A stretch of 59,047 nucleotides of DNA from CAMLOF01 sp041913045. Lineage in GTDB: Bacteria; Pseudomonadota; Gammaproteobacteria; Burkholderiales; Burkholderiaceae_C. The translations under genes were made by a program, and so were the position numbers. The stretch lies in the NCBI GenBank assembly GCA_041913045.1, contig JAYSGB010000027.1, positions 1-59,047 on the forward strand. The letters run 5' to 3'. The notes under the pieces were generated by a model. The model saw only the letters and a program-made list of their open reading frames with translations, searched no databases and was not told where the DNA came from. The first letter of the stretch is position 1; each line of letters opens with the position of its first letter. This document shows positions 43,347 to 52,007 of the stretch, in pieces.

Positions 43347-45200
43347 GTGCAACGCCGTGCAGAAACAGACCAGGCGGACGGCTTGACGCAGGCCCGCGAC
43401 CTGTTCCTGCGCGGATGCGGCTTGCTGGACGGTGACGCGGCGCCTTGGACTGACAAACCCGCCTGGCACATTCTGGAGACCGCTTTTGGCTGCAGTCTGA
43501 ATTTTTTGGCCGCATGGCATGCCTGGCGCAACGCTCCTCGTCGGCCAGGTCTGCTGCATTTCAGTTCACTGCAGGAGCGAGCTGTTTCAGCAGACGAGAT
43601 TCGCAACAGCGCTGCCCCTTTTCCCGAACTTGCAGTGCTGGCCAGCCAGCTTGCCGAGCAGTGGCGAGGCATGCTGCCCGGCGTGCACCGGCTGGTGCTG
43701 GATGGCGGTCTGGTGCAACTGACCCTGCACATTGGGCCGCTACAGGAGTTGTTGCCCACACTGGACGCTACCGTGGACAGTGTGTTCCTGGATGACGCCG
43801 ATTCCGGTGCGAACCCCGACATCTGGTCGGCCCCGCTGGTGAAGGCAGTGGCCAGGCTGTGCCGCCCGGGCACACAACTGACCTCTGGATGGGTAACTCC
43901 CGCCGTTGAGAACCATCTGGCAAGCGCAGGTTTTGAAGTGACAGGAACCCAAGGCCAGTCAAGCGAGCGCAAGCAGTTGCGCGCACGCTACGCCCCACGC
44001 TGGTCGGTACGCGCAGTTGCCCGTCAGCCACAGGCAGCTGCTTGCGCCTCAGAAACGGCTGTGGTGGTGGGTGGCGGCCTTGCGGGTTCGGCCGTGGCCT
44101 ACAGCCTGGCTCAACGCGGCTGGCATGTCACGGTGTTGGACCGCGCCGATCAACCCGCATCTGGGGCATCTGCCTTGCCTGCAGGCATGGTGGCGCCGCA
44201 CGTGTCGCCAGACGATGCGCTTCTGTCCAGGCTGAGCCGCAGCGGCGTGCGCCTGACCCTACAGCGCGCACGCGAACTGCTGGACCACGGCACCGACTGG
44301 GCACCTACAGGGGTACTAGAACACCGCGTCGAAGGCAAGCGCGGCCTGCCACACAACGAAGCGTGGCTGCAATTGGGCGCTGAATGGAGCATGGAAGCCA
44401 GCCAGGAGCAGCGCCAAGCCGCACATCTGCCGCACAACGCTTCCGCCCTGTGGCACGTGAACGCAGGCTGGATTCGCCCGGCGCAACTGGTGCGGGCACA
44501 GTTGCGGCACCCACGAATCCGCTGGCAAGGCGGGTGCCATGTAGGCGCGCTGCAGCAGCTTGAACGCGGCTGGCGGCTGCTGAGCGCGAACGGCGACGTG
44601 CTTGCCGAAGCCGACCATGTGGTGCTGGCAAGTGCCTGGCCCACCCTTGGACTTGTGCGGGCTTTGGGTGAACATGGCCTGCCTCTGCACCCGCTGCGCG
44701 GGCAGATCAGCTGGGGAACCTTGGCTTCGCTGCCTGCTGCAGCGCTGGCGTTGTTGCCGCCCTTCCCAGTGAACGGCCACGGTGCGCTGGCTCATGGCAT
44801 GGCGGGGCCTGATGGTGCACCTGGCTGGTTTGTTGGCTCCACGTTTGACCGGGGCATCACCGAGGCCATCCTGCGCCCCCAGGACAGGCAGGCCAACCTT
44901 TTGAAGCTGCAAGGGCTGCTGCCCGAACTGGCGCAGGCAATGGCGCCCGCATTCGATCAGGCACATGACTGGGCTGGCGTGCGCTGCACCCTGCCCGACC
45001 GCGTGCCTGCCGTGGGTCCATTGGCACCGCAGCGCATGCCGGGGTTGCACATCTGCACCGGGCTGGGCGCCCGTGGGCTGACCTTGTCTGTACTGTGCGG
45101 TGAACTGCTGGCGGCACTGCTGCACGGCGAGCCCTGGCCCACTGAACGCAAGCTGGCGCAGGCCCTGCTGGCCGAGCGCTTCGAGCGCAAGGCTCCTTAA
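43347..45200 (+). CDS. mnmC: tRNA wobble-uridine modification protein MnmC, methyltransferase half degenerate
   Basis: Bifunctional MnmC converts cmnm5U to nm5U (FAD domain) and methylates it to mnm5U (SAM domain). The FAD domain looks intact from near residue 232: VVVGGGLAGSAVAYSLAQRG, then ASGASALPAGMVAPH and GVRCTLPDRVPAVGPL. The N-terminal domain aligns along its length but the SAM glycine motif (family ETGFGxGLNFL) reads ETAFGCSLNFL, LDGF reads LDDA, and the RKRxxL region reads SSERKQL. No ATG is in frame; I give GTG 43347, though similarity starts a few codons earlier (RFDDV), so TTG 43266 or a frameshift is possible. Confidence 0.82.
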   Translation: MQRRAETDQADGLTQARDLFLRGCGLLDGDAAPWTDKPAWHILETAFGCSLNFLAAWHAWRNAPRRPGLLHFSSLQERAVSADEIRNSAAPFPELAVLASQLAEQWRGMLPGVHRLVLDGGLVQLTLHIGPLQELLPTLDATVDSVFLDDADSGANPDIWSAPLVKAVARLCRPGTQLTSGWVTPAVENHLASAGFEVTGTQGQSSERKQLRARYAPRWSVRAVARQPQAAACASETAVVVGGGLAGSAVAYSLAQRGWHVTVLDRADQPASGASALPAGMVAPHVSPDDALLSRLSRSGVRLTLQRARELLDHGTDWAPTGVLEHRVEGKRGLPHNEAWLQLGAEWSMEASQEQRQAAHLPHNASALWHVNAGWIRPAQLVRAQLRHPRIRWQGGCHVGALQQLERGWRLLSANGDVLAEADHVVLASAWPTLGLVRALGEHGLPLHPLRGQISWGTLASLPAAALALLPPFPVNGHGALAHGMAGPDGAPGWFVGSTFDRGITEAILRPQDRQANLLKLQGLLPELAQAMAPAFDQAHDWAGVRCTLPDRVPAVGPLAPQRMPGLHICTGLGARGLTLSVLCGELLAALLHGEPWPTERKLAQALLAERFERKAP

Positions 45201-47044
45201 TCGCCGTAGCGCACAAGCACGTACTGCCCGGGCGCCTCGCCCAGACCTGCATGTTCCGTAGGCCTGCGGGCACCCACCAGCTTGCCGCTGCCACGGGCCT
45301 TGAGCCAATCGCTCCAGGCGGGCCACCAGCTGCCTTCATGGCGCAAGGCCGCAGACTGCCACTCCTCTGGCGCACTCCAGGGTTCGCGCATGGGCGTGGT
45401 CTTGAGCTGGAAGAAGCGCCCCGCATGCCCCGGCTCGGAAACGATTCCGGCGTTGTGCCCACCGTTGGTCAAGGCAAAGGTGACCTCTGCCGAGACCAGG
45501 CGGTGGATCTTGTAGACGGAGCGCCAGGGCGCCACATGGTCCTTGACGGTCCCCACGCCGAACACTGGCACACGAATATCACGCAGTGAAATCGGCTGCC
45601 CCTCGAACAGGTAACGCCCCTCGGCCAGATCGTTGTTCAGAAAGCAGCTGCGCAGGTACTGGCTGTGCATCACGGCAGGTAGCCGCGTGACGTCGGCATT
45701 CCACGTCATCAGGTCGTTGGGCACTTCCTCTTCACCCAGCAGCCAGCGCCGAGTGCGGCTGGACCACACCAGCTCGCGCGAATGCAGAAACTGGAAAGAA
45801 CCCGCCATCTGCTTGCCCGTCAGGAAGCCCTTGGCGGCCATCATGTCTTCCAGCAGACGCACCTGCGCCTCGTCAATGAGCACGCCCATCTCGCCAGGCT
45901 CGGTGAAGTCGGTTTCAGCCGCCAGCAGGGTGAGCGTAGCGAGTGGGCCTTGCTCCCCGTGAACCATGCCATCGGGCAGGCAGCCTCGCGCATCGCCACC
46001 GCCCAGCGCAGCCGCAGCGATGGCGGCAAAGGTGCCTCCCAGGCAATAACCCATCAGGTGCACGGGCTGATGCGTTGCGCAGTGCACATGGTCCAGCGCG
46101 GCCAGCACGCCATCGCGCACGTAGTCGTCCATGCCCAGCAGGGCATCGCTCTCGTCCGGGTTGCGCCACGACACGATATACACCGTATGCCCCTGCCCCA
46201 CCAGCCAGCGCACCAAAGAGTTGTGCGGCGACAGGTCCAGGATGTAGTACTTCATGATGCACGACGGGATGATCAGCACCGGCTCGGCCTGCACCCGTGC
46301 GGTCGTGGGCTCGTACTGGATCAGTTCCACCAGGCTGTTGCGCATGACGACCCTCCCGGGTGTCATGGCCAGCCCCTTGCCCGGGCCAATGTCAACTGTG
46401 GCCTTGTTCAATGGCGCCAGGTTCTGGTTCTGGCGCATATCGTCCATAGCCTGCCCCAAGCCCTTGAGCAGCGTCTGCCCACCAGAAGACCAGGCGGCCT
46501 GCAAGGCCTGCGGGTTGGTCCACAACCAGTTGCTGGGGGACCACATGTCCAGCATCTGGCGACCGTAAAAGCGCATCTGCTCGCGGCTGTGGTCTTGCAT
46601 GCCACGCAGGCTGCTGGCCTCTTGCCACCAGGCTTCCCAGGCCTTGCTGGCCGTGGCCAGGCCCAGCCAGGGCCACTGTTGCCAAGCCGGTGAACTGAAG
46701 CGCGGATCCTGTTCAACTGATTGGGCAAAGTCGCCCGGCGGTCTGGGTTGGGCAGAGCCATTTGGCACCGGCCAGGCCGCGCGCGTGCCATCTGCGAGCC
46801 AGTCCAGACCGTGTTTCACGGCCTGCCTGGCAAGGCGCGACTGAGAGCCCGGCGAGCTCCACAAATGCAAAGCCCAGTCGGTATAGGCCAGCGCCAGCGA
46901 AATGGGTGAAATGCCATTCCAAAGGCGGGCCATGGCCGCACTGGCCTCACTGTCCAGTGCGTTGGAACTGTCTTCAGCACGGTGGTGCTGAGAGGCGGCG
47001 GGCTTGGGTGAAAGGCGAGCGGAGTAGGCAATCAATGGGCGCAT
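45197..47044 (-). CDS. phaC: Poly(3-hydroxyalkanoate) synthase, class I type
   Basis: The 615-residue enzyme polymerises hydroxyacyl-CoA into storage polyester. The lipase-like box GYCLGG has catalytic Cys334, the Asp is in GTVKDHVAPW and the His in TNGGHNAGI. The N-terminal 90 residues are variable. It stands alone: no phaA, phaB or phasin gene adjoins, so this may be a secondary synthase. It converges on mnmC with a four-base overlap of the stops. The start is ATG 47044. Confidence 0.93.
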   Translation of the reverse strand: MRPLIAYSARLSPKPAASQHHRAEDSSNALDSEASAAMARLWNGISPISLALAYTDWALHLWSSPGSQSRLARQAVKHGLDWLADGTRAAWPVPNGSAQPRPPGDFAQSVEQDPRFSSPAWQQWPWLGLATASKAWEAWWQEASSLRGMQDHSREQMRFYGRQMLDMWSPSNWLWTNPQALQAAWSSGGQTLLKGLGQAMDDMRQNQNLAPLNKATVDIGPGKGLAMTPGRVVMRNSLVELIQYEPTTARVQAEPVLIIPSCIMKYYILDLSPHNSLVRWLVGQGHTVYIVSWRNPDESDALLGMDDYVRDGVLAALDHVHCATHQPVHLMGYCLGGTFAAIAAAALGGGDARGCLPDGMVHGEQGPLATLTLLAAETDFTEPGEMGVLIDEAQVRLLEDMMAAKGFLTGKQMAGSFQFLHSRELVWSSRTRRWLLGEEEVPNDLMTWNADVTRLPAVMHSQYLRSCFLNNDLAEGRYLFEGQPISLRDIRVPVFGVGTVKDHVAPWRSVYKIHRLVSAEVTFALTNGGHNAGIVSEPGHAGRFFQLKTTPMREPWSAPEEWQSAALRHEGSWWPAWSDWLKARGSGKLVGARRPTEHAGLGEAPGQYVLVRYGD

Positions 47045-47102
47045 AACTCACACATTAGCAGGTGCTGATGCTTTTGTCGTGCACCCAAGTCAGCTTGGGC
47101 AT

Positions 47103-47172
47103 TACATATTCCGATGAAATATTAAGAAAGAAGAAAAATGTAGTTTGCATTCATGTAGAGCGCGCCTAAAGT
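47103..47172 (+). promoter_or_regulatory. AT-rich promoter region of the sulfate assimilation operon
   Basis: This stretch is strikingly AT-rich for the window (ATATTCCGATGAAATATTAA and following). TTGCAT at 47145-47150 and TAAAGT at 47167-47172 with 16-base spacing could be the promoter, which would put the transcript start at or near the first ATG (47180). A CysB-type activator could bind the AT-rich part; no consensus was confirmed. Confidence 0.4.
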
Positions 47173-47179
47173 GCCGCCC

Positions 47180-47989
47180 ATGCATGATCTTGCCTTTGTC
47201 TTTGCCGGTTTCTTCGTGGGCCTCGTGGTCGGCTTGACCGGCGTGGGCGGGGGCTCGCTCATGACGCCGATCCTCATCTTCTTCTTCGGCGTGAAACCGT
47301 ACCTGGCCGTGGGTACCGACTTGTTGTTCGCTGCCTTCACCAAGGCGGGCGGCACCCTGGGCATGATGCGCCAGCGGCTGGTGCCCTGGCGCGTGGTGGG
47401 CCAGCTGTGCGCGGGCAGCCTGCCGGCCGCACTGATCACGCTGTACGTGCTGCACACTGTTGGGCCCGCCGACCCCGCCGTTCAAAGCGTGATGACCAGC
47501 ACCCTGGGCGTGGCCTTGCTGCTCACCGCCGCAGCCATGCTCTACAAAGCGCTGCGCAGCCGCCAACCCGGTTTGGCCCAATCGTTGGCCGCGCAAGGTC
47601 GCCACGCCACGCCCGAGCAGGCCACCCGCGCACGCCACTGGAGTCTGCCCGTGCTGTTCGGCGCACTCATCGGTACGCTGGTCACACTTACATCGGTGGG
47701 TGCGGGCGCCATCGGCGTGACCGTGCTGCTGATCCTGTTCCCGCTGCTGCCGCTGCCGCGCATTGTTGCCGCAGACATCGCCTACGCCGTACCATTGACG
47801 CTGGTGGCTGGCCTCGGCCACGCTTCCCTCGGTTCGGTGGACTGGTCGCTGTTGACCAAGCTGCTGGCCGGTTCCCTGCCGGGCATCTGGCTGGGCTCGC
47901 GCCTCATCCACAAAGCACCCGAGCGCGTCGTGCGCTCCATGCTCTCCGCGCTGCTGGCCTACGCAGGCTTCAAGCTTATCGCGATCTGA
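47180..47989 (+). CDS. TSUP/TauE-SafE family transporter
   Basis: A 269-residue inner-membrane protein with about eight hydrophobic segments and the family blocks GLTGVGGGSLMTPILI near the N-terminus and TLTSVGAGAIGVTVL in the second half. Members move sulfite, sulfoacetate or related anions. Being first in the cys operon, it may import sulfate or export excess sulfite. ATG 47180 is preferred to GTG 47171. Confidence 0.9.
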   Translation: MHDLAFVFAGFFVGLVVGLTGVGGGSLMTPILIFFFGVKPYLAVGTDLLFAAFTKAGGTLGMMRQRLVPWRVVGQLCAGSLPAALITLYVLHTVGPADPAVQSVMTSTLGVALLLTAAAMLYKALRSRQPGLAQSLAAQGRHATPEQATRARHWSLPVLFGALIGTLVTLTSVGAGAIGVTVLLILFPLLPLPRIVAADIAYAVPLTLVAGLGHASLGSVDWSLLTKLLAGSLPGIWLGSRLIHKAPERVVRSMLSALLAYAGFKLIAI

Positions 47990-48014
47990 CCCCTTTCGTT
48001 TCCAACGCTCTGCC

Positions 48015-49853
48015 ATGTACCAGTACACCGATTTCGACCGCCAGTTCGTCCGCCAGCGTGCCGCCCAGTTCCGCGACCAGTTGGAACGCTTCCAGGCAGG
48101 CACCCTGGACGGTGACGAGTTCAAACCGCTGCGCCTGCAAAACGGCTGGTACATTCAGCGCCATGCGCCCATGTTGCGCGTGGCTGTGCCGTACGGCGAA
48201 CTTTCCAGCCGCCAGGTGCGCGTGCTGGCCCGCATTGCCCGCGAATACGACCAGCCCAGCCACGAGGTGTTCCAGGGCGCCGTGGCCGCGCAGAACAAGC
48301 TGGGCAGCATCCAGCTGCGCGACGGCAAGGCCATTGCCAGCCGCCTGCCCACGGGCTACGCCCACTTCACCACGCGCCAGAACGTTCAGTACAACTGGAT
48401 TCCGCTGAGCCAGGCCGCCGACGTGATGGACCTGCTGGCCAGCGTGGACATGCACGGCATTCAGACCAGCGGTAACTGCATCCGCAACATCACCACCGAC
48501 GAGCTGGCAGGCATTGCCGTGGATGAAGTGGCCGACCCGCGCCCATTCGCCGAAATCATGCGTCAATGGAGCACCCTGCACCCCGAGTTCGCCTTCCTGC
48601 CGCGCAAGTTCAAGATCGCCATCACTGGCGCACGCGAAGACCGCGCCGCCACTTACTGGCACGACGTGGGCCTGCAGATGGTGCGCAACGAGGCGGGCCA
48701 GCTCGGCTTCAAGGTGCTGGCCGGTGGCGGCATGGGCCGCACCCCCACCATCGCCACGGTGATGCGCGAGTTCCTGCCTTGCGACCAGATCCTGAACTAC
48801 CTGGAAGCCCTGGTGCGCGTGTACAACGCCTGGGGCCGCCGCGACAACATTTACAAGGCCCGCATCAAGATCCTGGTGAAGGCCGAGGGCCAGCGCTACA
48901 TTGACGAAGTGGAGGCCGAGTACCGCCGCATCGTGGAGCAGGACGGTGCGCCGCACACCATCACCGCTGCCGAACTTGAGCGTGTGAGCAGCTTCTTCGC
49001 ACCGCCCCCTGCCAGCGCATCGGCCCACTGCACCGACGAGAAAGTCGCCCGCATCCTGCGTGCCGCCGCTGACGACGACGTGGAATTCAGCCGCTGGATT
49101 CAGCAGAACGTGCAACCGCACAAGAACCCCGACCTGCGTGCCGTGACGCTGTCGTTCAAGCGCCTGGGCCAAGCCCCTGGCGACGCCACCGCCGACCAGC
49201 TGGACGCCGTGGCCGAACTGGCCGACCAGTACAGCGCGGGCGAAGTGCGCGTGACGCACGACCAGAACCTGGTGCTGCCCTGGGTGCGTTGCGACGCCCT
49301 GCCCGAACTGTGGCGCGAGGCGCGCCGCCTGGGCCTGGCGCGCCCCAACATCCGCCTGCTGACCGACATGATCGCCTGCCCCGGCGGCGACTTCTGCGAC
49401 CTGGCCAACGCCCGTTCCATCACCGTGGCCGAGGCCATCACCGAACGCTACCAGGACCTGGACGAGCTGCACGACCTGGGCGAGATCGACCTGCACATCA
49501 GCGGCTGCATCAACAGCTGCGGCCACCACCACAGCGGCCACATTGGCATCCTGGGTGTGGACAAGGACGGTCAGGAGTGGTACCAGCTCACCCTGGCGGG
49601 CTCTGACGGCTCTGCTCTGAGCGGCACGCCCGTGGCGGGCAAGGTGGTGGGCCCCTCCTTCGCGGCCAACGAAATCACCGAAGCGGTGGAAGCCGTGATC
49701 GACACCTACCGCGCCCAGCGGCTGGAAGGCGAGCGCTTCATCGACACGCTCAAGCGCGTGGGCCACGACCCGTTCAAGGCCGCCGCCAACGCGGTGCGCG
49801 TGACCACGGCCCGTGGCACTGCCCCGGCCCGCGAAGAAGCCCTGAGCGCCTGA
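48015..49853 (+). CDS. cysI: Sulfite reductase hemoprotein (nitrite/sulfite reductase family)
   Basis: The 612-residue siroheme and [4Fe-4S] enzyme reduces sulfite to sulfide with six electrons. The duplicated ferredoxin-like halves are visible, with TGYAHFTTRQNVQYNW near residue 113 and the cluster cysteines in ACPGGDFCDLA and SGCINSCGHHHSGHIG. Nitrite reduction is the family alternative, but the neighbours are all for sulfate. No CysJ flavoprotein is in the operon, so ferredoxin is the likely donor. DUF934 follows 23 bases later. Confidence 0.93.
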   Translation: MYQYTDFDRQFVRQRAAQFRDQLERFQAGTLDGDEFKPLRLQNGWYIQRHAPMLRVAVPYGELSSRQVRVLARIAREYDQPSHEVFQGAVAAQNKLGSIQLRDGKAIASRLPTGYAHFTTRQNVQYNWIPLSQAADVMDLLASVDMHGIQTSGNCIRNITTDELAGIAVDEVADPRPFAEIMRQWSTLHPEFAFLPRKFKIAITGAREDRAATYWHDVGLQMVRNEAGQLGFKVLAGGGMGRTPTIATVMREFLPCDQILNYLEALVRVYNAWGRRDNIYKARIKILVKAEGQRYIDEVEAEYRRIVEQDGAPHTITAAELERVSSFFAPPPASASAHCTDEKVARILRAAADDDVEFSRWIQQNVQPHKNPDLRAVTLSFKRLGQAPGDATADQLDAVAELADQYSAGEVRVTHDQNLVLPWVRCDALPELWREARRLGLARPNIRLLTDMIACPGGDFCDLANARSITVAEAITERYQDLDELHDLGEIDLHISGCINSCGHHHSGHIGILGVDKDGQEWYQLTLAGSDGSALSGTPVAGKVVGPSFAANEITEAVEAVIDTYRAQRLEGERFIDTLKRVGHDPFKAAANAVRVTTARGTAPAREEALSA

Positions 49854-49876
49854 ACACCGAACGCACTGAACCGACC

Positions 49877-50251
49877 ATGAAACTGCTCACCCAAAGCCAA
49901 GCCAACACCAGCACCGAAGGCGTGCTGGCCTTGGACAACGCCGCCGACGTGCTGGCCCTGTCCCTGGAAGGCGTGCAGCGCATCGACCTGCACTTCCCAA
50001 AATTTGCCGATGGCCGCGCCTTCAGCCAGGCCGTGCTGCTGCGCCGCCGCCTGGGCTTCAAGGGCGCCATCCGCGCCACCGGCGACGTGCTGATCGACCA
50101 GCTGGTGCAGATGCAGCGCTGCGGCTTCAGCGAAGCCGTGCTGCGCGAGGACCAGAACCTGGCACATGGCGAACAGCTGCTGCGCCACTTCAGCGGCTTC
50201 TACCAGGGCGACCTGCAACAGCCGCGTCCGCTGTTCGCCCGAGCCGCGTGA
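49877..50251 (+). CDS. DUF934 family protein of the cys operon
   Basis: A 124-residue soluble protein of the DUF934 family, found beside sulfite reductase in many proteobacteria and thought to assist it; the role is not established. Visible blocks are RIDLHFPKFADGRAFSQAVL and GFSEAVLREDQN. It lies between cysI and cysH with very short gaps, and its stop overlaps a possible GTG of cysH. Confidence 0.88.
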   Translation: MKLLTQSQANTSTEGVLALDNAADVLALSLEGVQRIDLHFPKFADGRAFSQAVLLRRRLGFKGAIRATGDVLIDQLVQMQRCGFSEAVLREDQNLAHGEQLLRHFSGFYQGDLQQPRPLFARAA

Positions 50252-50271
50252 GCCGCACCAAGGAAGCCGCC

Positions 50272-51057
50272 ATGAGCGACAACGTATCCGACATCTCTGC
50301 CGTTTCGGCCTTCACGCCCAAACCGCTGCCTGCCACCCAGCTGCACGCCAAGCCGTCTGCCAACTTCGACGCCAAGCTGGCCGAAACCGAAGCCCTGCTG
50401 CGCCAGGCCGCTGCCGACTTCCAACCCGTGACCCAAGCCTCCAGCCTGGGCGCGGAAGATGTCGTCATCACCCACCTGATCAACGCGCTGGCGCTGGACA
50501 TTCCGGTGTTCGTGCTGGAAACCGGCGCCCTGCACCCCGAAACGCTGGCCCTGCTGGAGCGCACCGTGCAAACGTCCCGCGCGCCCGTCAACGTTTACCG
50601 CCCGGTGCAAGAGGCGGTGGTGCAGTTCGTTTCCCGCGAGGGTGCCGACGCCATGTACCGCAGCATCGACCTGCGCAAGGCCTGCTGCGGCATCCGCAAG
50701 ATGGAGCCGCTGGGCCGCGCCCTGCAGGGCAAGAAGGCCTGGATCACCGGCCTGCGCCGCGAACAGTCCAACGCCCGCGCCGAGGTGCCGCTGATCGACA
50801 CGTCCGAAGTAGCCGCGAAGAACCTGACCAAGTTCAACCCCCTGGCCAACTGGACCTGGGGCGACGTGTGGCACTACATTGCCACGCGCGGCGTGGACTA
50901 CAACCCGCTGCACGACCAGTTCTACCCCAGCATCGGCTGCGCGCCGTGCACCCGCGCCATCAGCCTGGGTGAAGACTTCCGCGCCGGCCGCTGGTGGTGG
51001 GAGGATGAATCCGCCAAGGAATGCGGCCTGCACGTCAAGAAGACGGAGGCCGCATGA
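50272..51057 (+). CDS. cysH: Adenylyl-sulfate (APS) reductase
   Basis: The 261-residue enzyme reduces activated sulfate to sulfite with thioredoxin. Cys138-Cys139 and Cys223-Cys226 make the CC...CxxC [4Fe-4S] ligand set that marks APS rather than PAPS reductases, and the catalytic Cys251 is in KECGLH. ATG 50272 has AAGGA at good spacing and is preferred to GTG 50248. APS use fits the lack of an APS kinase in the operon. The stop overlaps the cysD start. Confidence 0.95.
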   Translation: MSDNVSDISAVSAFTPKPLPATQLHAKPSANFDAKLAETEALLRQAAADFQPVTQASSLGAEDVVITHLINALALDIPVFVLETGALHPETLALLERTVQTSRAPVNVYRPVQEAVVQFVSREGADAMYRSIDLRKACCGIRKMEPLGRALQGKKAWITGLRREQSNARAEVPLIDTSEVAAKNLTKFNPLANWTWGDVWHYIATRGVDYNPLHDQFYPSIGCAPCTRAISLGEDFRAGRWWWEDESAKECGLHVKKTEAA

Positions 51058-52007
51058 ACGCCCGCATCGACAACGACCTGCTCACCCAAGACAAGAACAT
51101 GAGCCACCAACTCGCCAACTCGCACCTCGACGCCCTGGAAGAAGAAACCATCTTCATCCTGCGTGAGGTGGCCGCCGCCTTCGAGCGCCCCGCCCTGCTG
51201 TTCTCTGGCGGAAAGGACTCGCTGGTCATGCTCAAGTGCGCCGAAAAGGCCTTTGGCGTTGGCCGCATTCCCTACCCGCTGCTGATGATCGACACCGGCC
51301 ACAACTTCCATGAAGTGACCGACTTCCGCGACTTCCGCGCCAAGGAACTGGGTGCCGAGCTGATCGTTCGCAGCGTGGAAGACTCCATGGCGCGCGGCAC
51401 CGTGCGCCTGAGCCACCCCGGCGAAAGCCGCAACGCGCACCAGTCCGTCACGCTGCTGGAAGCCATCGAGGAATTCCGCTTCGACGCCCTGATGGGCGGC
51501 GCCCGGCGCGACGAGGAAAAGGCCCGCGCCAAGGAGCGCATCTTCTCCCACCGCGACAGCTTCGGCCAGTGGCAGCCCAAGGCCCAGCGCCCTGAGCTGT
51601 GGACGCTCTTCAACACCCGCCTGCAACCGGGCGAGCACTTCCGCGTGTTCCCCATCTCCAACTGGACCGAGATGGACGTGTGGCAGTACATCGAGCGCGA
51701 GAACATCGCCCTGCCCAGCCTGTACTACACGCACAAGCGTGAGGTGGTGGAACGCAAGGGCCTGCTGGTGCCCGTGACCGAACTGACCCCGCCGAAGGAC
51801 GGCGAAGAAGTGGTGGTGCGCGACGTGCGCTTCCGCACCGTGGGCGACATCACCTGCACCTGCCCCGTGCCCAGCACCGCCGCCACCCCTGGTGACATCG
51901 TGATCGAGACCCTGGCCGCCGACCTGAGCGAACGCGGCGCCACCCGCATGGACGACAAGACCAGCGACGCCTCGATGGAAAAACGCAAGCGCGAAGGATA
52001 TTTCTGA
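51054..52007 (+). CDS. cysD: Sulfate adenylyltransferase subunit 2
   Basis: The 317-residue catalytic subunit makes APS from sulfate and ATP together with CysN. The PP-loop SGGKDSLVML lies near residue 52, and the family blocks IDTGHNFHEV and FPISNWTEMDVWQYI follow. The ATG at 51054 overlaps the cysH stop (ATGA) and has GGAGG upstream. The cysN start overlaps its own stop, so cysH, cysD and cysN are tightly coupled. Confidence 0.96.
   Translation: MNARIDNDLLTQDKNMSHQLANSHLDALEEETIFILREVAAAFERPALLFSGGKDSLVMLKCAEKAFGVGRIPYPLLMIDTGHNFHEVTDFRDFRAKELGAELIVRSVEDSMARGTVRLSHPGESRNAHQSVTLLEAIEEFRFDALMGGARRDEEKARAKERIFSHRDSFGQWQPKAQRPELWTLFNTRLQPGEHFRVFPISNWTEMDVWQYIERENIALPSLYYTHKREVVERKGLLVPVTELTPPKDGEEVVVRDVRFRTVGDITCTCPVPSTAATPGDIVIETLAADLSERGATRMDDKTSDASMEKRKREGYF

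Noticed and set aside
43321..43386. ATG at 43321 overlapping the yggX stop as the mnmC start
   Set aside because: That ATG is in a different frame and meets a stop after 21 codons; it would work only with a frameshift.
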